This document shows, one piece after another, positions 36,453 through 48,130 of a stretch of DNA of 64,000 bases (within the stretch, counting starts at the first letter, position 1; each line of letters starts with the position of its first letter). The notes under the pieces were generated by a model. The model worked only from the letters and a program-made list of their open reading frames with translations, ran no database searches and had not been told where the DNA came from. The DNA comes from Phallusia mammillata (lineage: Eukaryota > Chordata > Ascidiacea > Phlebobranchia > Ascidiidae). Position numbers and translations under genes: made by a program. Where the stretch lies: positions 124,001 through 188,000 of the forward strand of contig QLIY01000154.1 of assembly GCA_003260075.1 (NCBI GenBank), given 5' to 3'.

Positions 36453-39400
36453 TTAGCTGAAATGTGGATTGAATTCAATGTCCCTTATTTTCTCTTCAGA
36501 GTCAAACTGACGGTAACCAAGCATGTCTAAAGCTTCGGAGCAGATCTTTTGTATCTCTTGTACCTCATCATAAGTTAAACTCTTTCTCCAATCTGACACA
36601 ACTGTTGCAGAATTCCGCTTGGTGCCTTGTGCTTCTTTCACTGAAAGGTTATCGTCGTTTTTTGCTGACGTGGCATCTTTGAGCCAGGTTCGAATCGAAG
36701 GATTCATGTTGATTCCAATGAAGTCATAAACAGCCTATACAAATGCACATAAACTTTAAACTCGTTGGAAACAAATCGTAGGCATATCTAAAGGTGCTAA
36801 TGTTTTTACGGTTACTACTCAAAAAACGAATTTTGCAAACTTTACAAGATTCGAATCTTTGCTATTCTTATAACCTGCGTGACTTCGATTGGATTCATTG
36901 CAAAGTCCTCATGTCTGATCCGCATGTATTGCTCTTTGAGTTCTCCTGCATTAATCACGTTCTCTGCAAAGATGATGTTTTCAGTCATCTTGGGACAGAT
37001 AATGTTGGCGACGTATCTGTTTTAACACATCATTTAATTGATTTATTTTTGGTAAATTTAAATCAAAAATACGAATAAAAGTCAATAAAAGTTGATTTGT
37101 TAAAGCAATCTCTTAATTAAAAAAAAGCAAAGAGGCCAATGTAAGTTATAATAATTTTTTAAGGTTAAGTGCAAAATACATTTCCTTTTGAAAAAATTAC
37201 CAACAAAAGCTCAGATAAGATTACATAGGCCTACACATAATTAATACACTTATCTGCAATTACGTGTTTTTGACAAGACTGGTTTGGTTGGTTACAATGT
37301 TTTACACGTGTGATGCTGAACACACAAGTAGGAAATAAATTTGAGTTATATACAGTTGCCATATCGTCTTTATTTCTAAGATTTGTCCTTATTTTGAAGG
37401 GCAATGTCTTAGAAAAGGGGGGGGGGGAGTCATGTAGGCTTTGTTTTGTTAAAGCAACCTCTTAATTAAAAAAAGCAAAGAGGCCAATGTATAATAATTT
37501 ACCAAATAAAAAAATTGCAAAGGTTAAGTGCAAAATACATTTACTTTTGAAAAATTACCAACAAAATAGCTCAGTTAAGATTACATAGGCCTACACATAA
37601 TTAATACACTTATCTGCAATTACCCGCTTTTGACAAGACTGGTTTGGTTGGTTACAATGTTTTACATGTGTAATGCTGAACATACAAGTAGGAAATAAAT
37701 TTGAGTTATATATGATGTTTCAGAAGTTTTAGCGATTTTCAGGAGCATTGAACGCTGAACAGGATTGTGCAAATCATTAAAAAGATATAAAAAATCAAAC
37801 ATTGATACCTGATACGGGTAAAACGGGTAAACGTAGGATCATAAATTACATACACGCCCAAATTACTATCAGGTAAAATATTAACCAAAGTAAAAGCAAA
37901 TTTGAACAGCAGTGGCGGTTTGAGCAGTTTTAACAAACCAATAGGAGCACTTTAAATATTACATGGATAGAATTATTAAAACATCAAATTGATTTTTTTA
38001 AATATAACAACCCCAAAATAACACAAAGTGGACCAACATAAAAGTTTAGGTTTGTACATAACCTTTGACTGATTTTTAATACGTTTAAAAAGTGAGATAT
38101 AACATATTGTTGTGCTGGTGGTATAATTTTTTGATGGTATAATTATTTTCCAGTGGTTGTCAGCAGTCATTTGCAAGCCATTTTTTTGAAAAAAAGGTGC
38201 AGGATTTTACCACGTATCAAATATCAGTAACTCAGTATCACTAAGCAAATTGAAATATTTTTCTAGGAGTTCTTATAGCAAGAGTGTCCTACCGATAGAA
38301 TTTAACCTTTTTAACACAACCCCTAAATTTAGCATTTTGGGGGTTAATTTACTGCACTCGGAATCAGGCATATAGTATTGATTACGAAAACAAAATATAT
38401 GCTTGCTATTTATACCTGACAGCTGAAATCCGATTTTTCGATTTGTTGGAACGCACTCTTGAATTTATTGTAGCTCGCGGGTCTCGGACCAGATGTACGA
38501 TTTTGAGATTTACTGTGTGACTCGATAACAGAGGTACCAGCCACTCCAATTTGCACAGATATATCACCTAAACAGGTATATCACGTGTGTATGTGTTAGT
38601 GATCGTGCATTGATAAAATGTATTTGTGGAAAGTCCAGCTTTACACAGTAGGATGAATAGTATCAATGTACCAAAATACGCTATCAATAATTAAGCTGGT
38701 CCTGCCACGCATAATGTGTAAACGAGTAGCCCTTACAGCAGTTTTTATACATAATGTCCCACAGGAGGCGCCTTTATCAGGATTGTGGCATGTCTTAACG
38801 TGACAACAGCTTAAAACAAGCAATAAACGGCGATAACAAGGTAATGTCGATAAGTTATATCAACCGGTTTTATACTGATAAACTTAGTGTTGTCGCTCCG
38901 CTGGTGTCAGTCTGAAGCCACAGGGGGGGGGGGTATTGGCTGGTCCGTCGCAAGTCCAGAAAACTTTTCCAGAGGCGTCACAATGAAAAAAAGTTTGAGA
39001 ACCACTGGCGTATCGACCGGTTTTATACCGATGAACTTAGTTTTATCGCAACGCATGGTGTCAGTCTGAAGCCACACAAGCTTTTATTACTGTTTTGTTT
39101 GTTTTGATCCTTTTGTCACTTTATAAGAACTTATACTGCATTGACAATTATACATATACCTTAATGTTTTTGTACCTACCTTCATTGCTCGTATCAAGCT
39201 ATTTCGGCAGTGTTTAGACAATTTGTCCAAGTCCGGGGGGGGGGCAAGCTTGTTTTTACTGTTTTGTGTGTTTTGATGCTTCTGTCACTTTATGAGAACT
39301 TATACTGCATTGACAAACATACATATACCTTAATGTTTTTGTACCTACCTTCATCGCTCGTATCAAGCTATTTCGGCAGTGTTTAGACAATTTGTCCAAG

Positions 39401-40391
39401 TCCATGGGCTTTGAACATTGCTGCATGTTGTACTTGTCCACCTTGCACAGATCCGCGTCTCGAGACAGAAACCGACTGTTTTTGGTGCCTTTCGTGCTAC
39501 AGATTTTTGTGGTCATGCATCTGTTCATATGAGTTAAACATTAGAGTTAGTGGTCTTAGAAATTGCCGATTTAATTTACAAATAAGTTATTATAATGTAG
39601 CCTATACATAATATGATTTAACCGTTTGTAGTTAAAAGCCCCCTTCTCTTGCGTGCACACAAGAAAATATTCCTTTAAAATAGTATAAAATGTAAAATAT
39701 GAGTATGTTCTTTGCTAATGGTACAACCTTTAACTGAAGAAAATATTCCTTTAGGATACGAAAAAACTATTTGTTCGTGTGTTTCGTGACTAGATGTACG
39801 TAAGAGGGTGTTACTACAAAAAATGTTGGGAACCACCACTGCCATAATCGATGGGGGGGGGGACTAGATGTACGTAAAATGAAGGGTGTTACTACAAAAA
39901 ATGTTGGGAACCACCACTGCCATAATCGATTGGTAATGCAAAGTGGCCCAGGTAAAAAAAATGAATCTCCAACTCGTGTTCTTAACTTACTGTGAGTATT
40001 TATCCGTACATTTGCTGGCGTTAAATCCACGGGCATAATGTTGCTCCAAATCAAATTGGCAATGCACGATTTTGCTTAAAACTTGAAGTCTGTCATCTAG
40101 TAGTTCTTCACACTTCGTCTCCGAAAACGGTATTAACGGTTCGTAGAAATACGTTACGTCTGTACGTTGGTTGAAAATCTCCCCCAAAACGCTGGAACCC
40201 GAACGTTTCTGCGTGAACAAAATCACGGCGTCTGTGCGGCCGCGATGTTTCGTGTTTAGAACTGTCCCCTGTTTGGTCTCAATTTTAACTGGTTTGCTTG
40301 AAGACAGAACAAGATGATAATAAGCGAATGAAACCAGGGTAATTGTCGGTAGCATCATCGCAAACGCAGCGAGTTTCCGGTTAGTATGCAT
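36453..40391 (-). CDS. Carbohydrate sulfotransferase B (CHST, Gal/GlcNAc 6-O type), five exons, 382 aa
   Basis: Exons: 40391-39991, 39520-39349, 38567-38416, 37016-36875, 36734-36453. GT-AG junctions, phases 2, 0, 2, 0 as in copy A. Signal anchor LAAFAMMLPTITLVSFAYYH near the N-terminus. The 5'-PAPS motif FTQKRSGSSVLGEIF is followed by YFYEPLIPFSE; the 3'-phosphate motif IVHLVRDPRATINSR is near residue 214. Exon 4 has TENIIFAENV and MRIRHEDF; the last exon ends NPHFS. It is a Golgi type II sulfotransferase using PAPS; acceptor sugar unknown. Same orientation as copy A about 13 kb away, so a tandem duplicate. G-run joins fall in four places inside the gene (37417, 38923, 39235, 39853). The one at 39235 duplicates the 3' half of exon 2, so 39173-39234 is a false extra exon. 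Confidence 0.92.
37096..37710. repeat. Duplicated segment around an 11-G run; one copy carries an hAT end
   Basis: 37096-37352 and 37446-37700 are allelic copies in intron 3 of sulfotransferase B. The left copy then turns into the start of an hAT element (cagttgccatatcgtc, 37353-37416) and stops at G run 37417-37427. The right copy continues as host DNA (gagttatatatgatg). Confidence 0.75.
38860..39076. repeat. Duplicated segment around an 11-G run; right copy begins with an hAT end
   Basis: 38861-38922 and 39010-39074 match (ccggttttata.....aacttagt, gtgtcagtctgaagccaca). G run 38923-38933. The second contig starts in sequence ending tttgagaaccactg (about 38994-39007), a hAT right terminus, before the shared sequence. 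Confidence 0.68.
39066..39420. repeat. Duplicated segment around a 10-G run, copying half of an exon
   Basis: 39074-39234 and 39245-39404 match. The G run at 39235-39244 falls in the middle of exon 2 of sulfotransferase B in the first copy. Only the second copy leads into the complete exon. Confidence 0.78.
39789..39935. repeat. Duplicated segment around a 10-G run (probable contig join)
   Basis: 39789-39852 and 39864-39930 share gactagatgtacgtaa and gtgttactacaaaaaatgtt; G run 39853-39862. Confidence 0.75.
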
Positions 40392-41772
40392 ATCGTTAAC
40401 TGCATGTGTGGACGCAGTATCCTTTATAATTTGAGCACTGTATCCTCTGTAGGTTGGTGAGTAGGTTGGTTTCCTTTATTCAGTAAATTAATATTATGGT
40501 TAAGTCCACATTATAACGATCTGAAATCAAAACATGAATTTATGGATACCATTTGTTGCGGCAGCAAATATTATGACACAAAATTTCGTTTTTTAGTTCA
40601 TAAAACAAAAAAAAGCCACCAGACAAAGTGCTGCAAGCACAAAAACGTAATTTAATGTTTAAAAATCGCTTGAATAGAACGCGCCGCGCTTTTTCGATGC
40701 AAGGATACAATCAATTTTGAAACTAATAGTTATATGAAGTCACCTGATACTTCAGTTCCGAAATAGGCCTCCAGCGCGCATGGGTGCATTGGATTGCTGT
40801 CATCGCTTTGCTACTTCATGTAGTTTTAGTTTCAAAATCGATTGTATCTCTGCACCGGGAAAGCGCCAAAAGGCGGCTGTTAAGCGTTGTTAATGTATGG
40901 AGACCAATACCACGCAAATTTATCAATAAAATTTCTTCAACAATAACCATCATGCACAACACTGTGCGCAAATAGTTTTCAACAGGCAAGAAGGAAGCCA
41001 TGTATGATTTAGTCACAACAGATCTAATGAAGTCGATTTCGCAAAATTGTATGATTTAGGGCCAATGTTTTTCAACCTATCGCTCGCGACACCGGTGTTG
41101 TCGTATGCCCTTTTTTGTGGGGTCGCAACGCTTTTAAATCACCAATGAAAAGTAAAATACAGCGATCCACGAACATCAGTTCAACGCAGTAAAACTGAAT
41201 ATGAATACAATTGCTCGAATTAAATGACTACGTATATATGTAGAACTTTAGTCACTAGGGAAATACTTTCCATTCTTAGAACTTATAAAGTACGATTTTT
41301 TAGTTAACATATAATTTTTTTCGATAAAATTTGATTTTAGAGACGTTCTTTAATCGAATAAAAGAGTCAATATTTATGTCACAATCAACATTTTATGTCT
41401 TTGTGATCGTTACATAATTTTGTGGCCTTTTCTTTGCTTGCGTTGTTCCTTACTTTTTTCTATTCAAACAAACTGACTGCAATCGTGCCTTAAACCGCTT
41501 AATCAAGAACAAGTAGCTGTTTGGTGAATGCATTGTCTTGCAGCGTTGTGCATGCTTTCGCATCTTTTATGTTCCCACTATATAAAGCACTGACATGTCA
41601 TAATTAATACTAGCAGTCCCTGCCTTATAAATTTTTGTGCTACCAAAAAAAATGTATTCTTTTGTTGACACTACAGTATAACTCAATGGAAGAAAGCGAG
41701 ATTAAACAGGGTCGATGAACCCCCAAGCTAACTTTTGTGGTTGAAAATTTAACGAAGGACATTCCCCTAAAG

Positions 41773-41828
41773 CAGTGGTTCTCAAAGTATGGGTCGCGAC
41801 CCAAATATGGGTCGCGGGGGGGGGGGGG
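41773..41828. mobile_element. Truncated hAT left end running into a 13-G run
   Basis: CAGTGGTTCTCAAAGTATGG is a typical hAT terminus. It is followed by gggtcgcgacccaaatatgggtcgcg and then G at 41816-41828, after which unrelated sequence begins. The right end is lost in the gap. Confidence 0.6.
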
Positions 41829-42101
41829 AAGGATTAATGCTGGACCAGGCTGAGGTATCGTTTGTAAACAACAATCAAATCTCACTATAGTATGCGCAAA
41901 TCTTTAACATAGTTTTACGGTAGGCAGTAATGTTACTCGTCCAAAACGCAATCAGTAATGTGATTTAGGTTGTGCTTGCATGAAGAAAAAATTCATCCCA
42001 CTTTTAAGTCAACGCTATGCTTGGCACATTTGGTTATAAAAACATTTAAAGTCATTTTTCAAACTGGACATTTCTACTGCTTTTGTTCTGCTTTTATACA
42101 G

Positions 42102-42225
42102 GAATTGAAAAGGAGCACGTCGGTTGGTCGTACCACATTTTCCCGCGACAAAAGGTAGAGAGAGTTGTTTTAGCTGAACAAAGGCGTCTTAAAGATCGCG
42201 CTGCCATGCGATACCAACAGACTCG
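42102..42225 (+). CDS. Candidate internal exon of an unrecognised gene
   Basis: A strong acceptor (TTCTGCTTTTATACAG|GA) and donor (ACTCG|GTAAGA) frame a 124-base segment with one open reading: two bases, 40 codons, two bases. The residues are hydrophilic and basic (EKEHVGWSYHIFPRQK, then LAEQRRLKDRAAMRYQQ). I do not recognise the protein and could not find partner exons nearby. Base composition is more GC-rich than the surroundings, which supports coding. Confidence 0.4.
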
Positions 42226-45029
42226 GTAAGACTATTCGAGGATGTCACATTTTGAGGCCAAAAGAGCTTCTCTGGTCTGCCGCATTTTAGCTATAAAGTG
42301 CAAGGGTCCCATTTTAAGCATGTACAACAAACCGCTGCGTTGTCATTTTGTCTGTCACACAAAAGACACATTATGTTACTTGTTACAAAACTGTATGTAA
42401 TGGCCTCTTTTCACATGAAACTACCAAATAAAATTTGTCGGCAATGTCTTATAGATCACACCAAATTCCTAAACTAGCTTTCCTAGTTTCAGTACTTTCG
42501 TAGGCCTTTAATAATGATTCCTCAAATTTCTGCACTAAATAAAAAATTGATGCTACATTTCTCTGTAAGTCTATAATATTACAAATAAAACTATTACAAA
42601 TGTTACTGAATACAATCTAAAAAATGTATAACGATGTTTTAGGAAGGGATATTATAGCTAACTTGTAAGTCAGCACACCCATTATGTACTGCATTGCCAA
42701 TAAGCAGAAAGATAAATTCCTAAATTCTACTTAAAAATTATTTCCTACATTTCCTGAGCAAAATTCCAGCCAATATGGCTGACATCCAGTACGGACGTAT
42801 GCCTGCCGCAAACACGTACACTAGCAATTGTACAGCTCTGACGGTGCTGTTGTCTAATTGTAAACGCTGGAATATTTGGTCTCTGTCCTATGTCACTACA
42901 AGCTTGTTGCTGTTTAAACTGCGCTCGTAACTCTTGCGCTTTGCTGCCACCAAACGTAAACGACACATTTATCTTAAATCGACAAGGGGTTTATGTCTAA
43001 TATTTATACTGCTAGGACAGCGATTTCTTAGCCCATACATAGCCTAATTGACGTTTCTATTCCCTTAAAACATATAGCAACGTAACTGATTGTATACAAG
43101 TGTATTAAAATAGAGGTCTACAATGTTTTAATGTCGTCCCCTCTGCTCTGTGGTGCCACTTATATGCTTTTAAACTTATAAAACAGAAATGTTAAAGAGC
43201 AGACATTTTTAGATGTTTACGTTCTAGGAAACAAGAGAAAGCTCTTTCGCGCAAAAACACACTATGCATAATAGAAGTTTGCCTATGTTGTCTTATCCAA
43301 GGCCGTTCGGACAGGGGGGTGAACAATCAGTTCCTTTGACGATTTGTATGTACTTGCCACAAAGTATGGGACATGCTCACTAACCACCATTTCTAATCGT
43401 AATAAAACTTGCTCTGTATTAACTCAAGTTCATATGTCATACATTGAAGTATGTCGTTTATTATTACTTACTCGCAATTTGTTAAGATACATTTCTACTA
43501 TGTTGCACCAAAGTGAATCATTTCAAACAAAACGGTAAGATAGTTAGGTTAGTTTTATAAATTTTACAATGTACAATAAGTTAATCGTGATTGCGAGTAA
43601 TATCTACAAAATACACATAAATTAACATATGTGCGGGAATAAATAATGTCACTGGCATTTCCAGCAACTACAAACTACTGTAAAATGAGTTTTGTGTATT
43701 TTAGTCTTCTTTGAAGTCTGTGCAAAATTTAATCTTTGAAATCTGTACTACAAACCTGCATGTAAAAGTGTAAAAACCAATATTCACTTTCCGAGTCAAA
43801 ATTTTTCAACTGTACATTTTTAGTTGATGGTGTCGCAGCAATTGCCGTCGTATAACACACAAAAAATGTTAGTTGCTTTTTTTTCTTTTTTAATAAGCTA
43901 TGGGAACCAGTTGCGGATTCGGTATAAAAAGTTTGTCACAACGTGTAGTAATTTAATTTTCTGCAGTCGATCAGTTCCACCAGTGGGTACAAAAGTTTTT
44001 TTTTGGAAACTGTGCCTTTCTCAATACCAAAGCAAAAACGAAAAATAAATAATTGCTACGCGAAACAAAGTCAACCAGCAAATTACCTTCTTGTTTTTTA
44101 AACATGTTAAGGAATAAATATGATATAAACTGCACCGCTTGTCATTGAATGCGATTACAGAGAGACATCAGGGAGACACAGTCCACCAGAGTACGCCAGT
44201 GTGCCAAAACCAACTGAAAGTTGAATTACAGTAAATCTTTGGGAAGCTATTAAAGTGCACAGTTTGCAAAAACAGCTGTGAGGTTTCGATTTTTTTATGG
44301 TGTTTTTTCCTTTCTGATTATCAACAATACTCATTTCGTACGTTGCTTGTGGCTCATTAGACTTTTATCGGAGACATTTCTGTTTGCACAGTCTTAATTT
44401 TTACTGCTGTCAAAAGTACAGTGGAGAAATCAATTTCGTTGAGCAGTTCCTGTAAGAAAGTATATGTTAAAAGTGTAGCGGTATTGCTTAAATTCAGTTA
44501 AATTATAAAGTTTTTCATTTAGAGAGGTTTTAACCACTATGTGAAAAACTGTTTTAATTATAAACCGTTTGTTAACCGAGCTAAGATTGACTTTTAAATG
44601 GATGTACAAAAACAATAGCATTTTTCTTGGCTATAAACGTAAATTTTATGAGGAGTCACCATTACCGTAAATCGTATCCAATGTTGACATACTAAACGTA
44701 CAATAAAGATTTTACGACCCCCTTTAGTGATTTTACGACCCCCTTTACTACTATAAAACTCGTTAAAGTGTTTCTTGCGGAGACCTTGCCTTTTGTTATC
44801 AAATTACCTTCACTAGCAGTTCCGGTTGTAATGGTTACAAAATTGCGTTTAAGTTGATTTTGGTAGGAATTGTTATTTGATCATTTGCGTGGGCATCAAA
44901 TGTGGAACAACAGAGAAGCATAGACAGTTTGGATCGAGACTAACAAAACAGTCTTGATCTTCCTTTTCAGTTTTTGCAGTTTTATCGTTTTATGCAGAAA
45001 TGTTGATTTTTTTCCTTTGGAGAAATTGT

Positions 45030-45500
45030 TATTTTGTACGTTTCAGAGACAAATTATTATTTTAAGCGAGTGTAGCAAAGCTTTTTTGTCAAAACTTAGA
45101 TAAAAAAAATCTAAGATCGTTTGTAGCTTCAATAATTTAGTTGATGATATGGATCAACAAACTCAGAAAGATAAAATCCCCCAAACAATGTTGAAAAAAT
45201 GTGAAAAAAATGTGAAAATTATGCTGGTAGTGTCCGCCGCGGTTCAAGTTACCCTGTGGGGGGGGGGGCTGTTATTTTGTACGTTTCAGAGACAAATTAT
45301 TATTTTAAGCGAGTGTAACAAAGCTTTTTTGTCAAAACTTAGATAAAAAAATCTAAGATCGTTTGTAGCTTCAATAATTTAGTTGAGGATATGGATCAAC
45401 AAACTCAGAAAGATAAAATCCCCCAAACAATAATGAAAAAATGTGAAAAATTTGTGAAAATTATGCTGGTAGTGTCCGCCGCGGTTCAAGTTACCCTGTG
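45030..45500 (+). repeat. Duplicated segment around an 11-G run, creating a false half gene
   Basis: 45034-45257 and 45270-45500 match. The first copy holds the start of the four-TM gene (ATG at 45149) but ends at G run 45258-45268. Only the second copy, from the ATG at 45391, is complete. Differences (caatgttgaaaaaatgtg against caataatgaaaaaatgtg) look allelic. Confidence 0.8.
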
Positions 45501-47204
45501 CTTCATAGCCCTTATACTTCCGGAATTGATTGTTGGTGAAATGTCCAAGTAATGTTTGCTGTGTGGTAACGGAATATTTACTTTTGTGCAAGCTTTATAA
45601 CAAGTACTTATGAGAGCATGTAATGAAAAAAATGCTTGTCTTGACTTGAAAACATAAATGTAGTTAATGGGCATAGGTTTTGTCCAAAACCATTTACAAT
45701 TTTGTGTTCTTTGGGGAGTTTTTGTCCAAAATCAAAAAAGTAAACACCACACGAGAGAGAATAAAAAATGTTGTTGACTTAGGGAAGATGCGTTGGATTT
45801 CATGGAAAGTTTACACGAAAACGGAGATGACATCACTCAATCATCTGTAGTTAAAGCTAAAATCGGATACTTTGAAAGCTTGATTAACAATACGAAAAAT
45901 GACTCGAACAGAGAAGGTTAATTTACTTGTTTTATAAAACATCGCAATACGCTGTTATGGTTGATTTTGACTGACATTTATTTTCATGTAATGATTATAA
46001 CATGATAATTATCACTCGAGTTACACCAAAAAATAAAATAGTACTTGCATTTTAACTGAAACTCGCTGTGTCAACAACCTAACATTGTGGTGTGAAAATA
46101 TGTCTTCTGAAGAGCTTTCGAGATGAAAGTAAAAATGTATTTTTCTGTATTCCGTAACGCTACCTAAAACAAATTGTATATTGCAGGCATGGTCAGTATT
46201 TTTGCCTTCTCACTCTTATCGACGGTTTCGTCTCTTTTCACATTGCTCTACGCAGTTCAAGTACTATGTCACTGCTGCACTTCCCAGTGTAGCCAGGAGG
46301 TGTCTGATTGCTGTAACAGCATTAGCGATTTCTGTCGAAAAATGGCCAAATCAAACTTTTCCTCGGGTACTTTGTTTGTTTTCCGTTTGCAGCTTTTGTT
46401 GCTCACTAAGTACAATTTCAAACATATCATAAGTTTTATCTAAATCAAACTGGGTAAATAGCTTTGCTTGCGACACTAAACTACAGGGATTAAATGTCCA
46501 ACCTGCTAACCACATGGTCAAACTTTCCATCCCAAAACTTGTATGATATTAATTTCCAACTTTTAATCGTTTACTGTGCCGAACTAATTCAAACAATTCT
46601 AACAAAATTTTCAGTGTATTCTTGTTTAACAGACCATTTTGGTACTCAGGAATCAGAAAATAAAACTTTTTTTTTCTTACATGTAGGAGTTTCCAGCGTG
46701 GCTGTAGCCGGTATGACTAGTTTCGCTATTTCTGATCTGGAAGGCGGAAGATTTGGCACAAACTTCTATTTGCAAATTACTGCGGGTGCATTTTCTTGCC
46801 TCATCCAAGGTTTGAAAATCCTTGTTAAAAAAGCAGACAAAACTGGAAATAATCTTGAGAAGGGAAATCAGACGAGTTCTCATGGATCTCCCTCAAGTAC
46901 TCCAAAGTCTTTCTCAGGCACTCCAGGAACACACGATGATGCCCACATTAATGACAATCCAAGTCCTGAGAACCATAACAGAGATAGCTTATTGGTTCAT
47001 GGCACTCGAGTGGAGTACAGCCGTGGCTCCATGAACCCGTCGTTCTCAGGTGATTCTACAAAGAAATTAAAGAAATCAAGATCTGGTTCCGTTTCAAACT
47101 CCAGCAAGGATTCAATTGAGCCAAAAGATAACGAAACACAAGCGGATGTAAAGGTTCAGCGAAACCATCATGAGGAAGACTTTGAAACCGGTTCAAATGC
47201 ATAG
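45391..47204 (+). CDS. Four-transmembrane protein 1, four exons, 329 aa
   Basis: Exons: 45391-45548, 45783-45916, 46187-46366, 46687-47204; GT-AG, phases 2, 1, 1. Exon 1 has a polar lysine-rich N-terminus and TM1 (IMLVVSAAVQVTLCFIALIL). Exon 2 is a 45-residue loop with N-glycosylation site NNT. Exon 3 has TM2 (VSIFAFSLLSTVSSLFTLLY) followed by a cysteine cluster (CHCCTSQCSQ, CC) that could be palmitoylated. Exon 4 has TM3 (VSSVAVAGMTSFAI) and TM4 (TAGAFSCLIQGLKILV), then a tail of about 130 residues rich in Ser, Thr, Asn and charge (KKLKKSRSGSVSNSSKD). This is a plasma-membrane four-TM layout. Family not identified: it resembles claudin, MS4A or MARVEL proteins only in topology. Paralogues follow at 48786 and 54148 on the same strand. 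Confidence 0.85.
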
Positions 47205-47839
47205 TTTTTCAAATCGCAATTTGTTTGGACGAAAATTGTTGTATCGTCAAAACACAAATACGTGTTAACCATAATTTGTTTTAATTCAGATGACCGGCCG
47301 TTACAGTTTTTTTTTAAATGATGTTTAAAGTAATTACATTTAAACCGTGTGTTTTCTTGTGATTTTTGTATTTTTAACATAGACGAATATTGTTCTATCT
47401 GACCTTACTTTTGGATTGGAAATCATAAGCCTGGCTTTAAACGTGCTATAGGTGGGGGAAAGTTGGTTTCCCAAAGCGGTAATAATTGGACAAATTTATA
47501 TTTTGTTAAACATTTAGGGGCACAATACGGCTGTGCAAAAATATTTTCAGCAACTTGGATGCCACGAAACACTAGAGTTTAGACAATTAAAACTAACCTC
47601 TAGAAATTAATAAAATACGGTACCGTCAAAATTAGTAATTGTAAAATATTAGTATTCTTTTGTGGGGTAAAGCAAATGTTGTGTGTTCTCAAATGCTTTG
47701 AGTGAAAAAAGGTTAGTTAAATCCGCCAAAAGTTAAATCACAAGCACCGTTGGGTCAATCTGGCAATCCATAGGGGATTCTGACATGTGCCGCATATGAG
47801 ACAGGCAAGGGTGCTTGTGACTCAACTTTCGGTGGATTC

Positions 47840-48034
47840 TCAAGGAAGCTTAGTTGGTAGAGCGCGAGTCTCGGAAAGACTCTTTGGTTCGAATCCCACC
47901 GCATGTTAGATTTTTCTAGCCTACGCCCTGCCGTATGGTGGTGAATTCTTGCTGACCAGGTGATTCGCTATGGTGGCTGTAAGCAGGCTTACTGTGATTT
48001 ACATATGAGTGTGCCGTGATCGCTGGTCTGCATA

Positions 48035-48036
<2 letters not shown>
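47840..48036 (+). repeat. tRNA-derived SINE-like element
   Basis: An A-box-like TTAGTTGGTAGAGCG (47850-47864) and a B-box GGTTCGAATCC (47886-47896) sit at tRNA spacing. Between them is a perfect 5-bp anticodon-like stem GAGTC/GACTC with a 7-base loop. The acceptor and T stems do not pair properly, so this is a SINE head rather than a working tRNA. A tail of about 130 bases follows, cut by a G run. Confidence 0.5.

Positions 48037-48127
<91 letters not shown>
48037..48127. other. 91-base G run, probable encoded assembly gap
   Basis: The longest pure G tract in the window. It follows cataga and precedes ttatagtgttc, with no duplicated flanks. Confidence 0.6.

Positions 48128-48130
<3 letters not shown>

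Larger units (their letters stand above)
40392..45390. other. Intergenic region with one orphan exon and an unresolved open island
   Basis: Contains the upstream part of the sulfotransferase duplication (40740-41240), a truncated hAT end with a 13-G run (about 41773-41828), a possible exon (42102-42225, +) and a GC-richer island at 42740-42970. In that island both strands are open (73 codons on -, a 51-codon ATG frame on +) and I cannot choose between them. Nothing else is supported. Confidence 0.4.

Noticed and set aside
47843..47905. Functional tRNA gene
   Set aside because: Only the anticodon and D arms fold well; the acceptor stem does not pair and position 33 is not T, so a SINE head is more likely.
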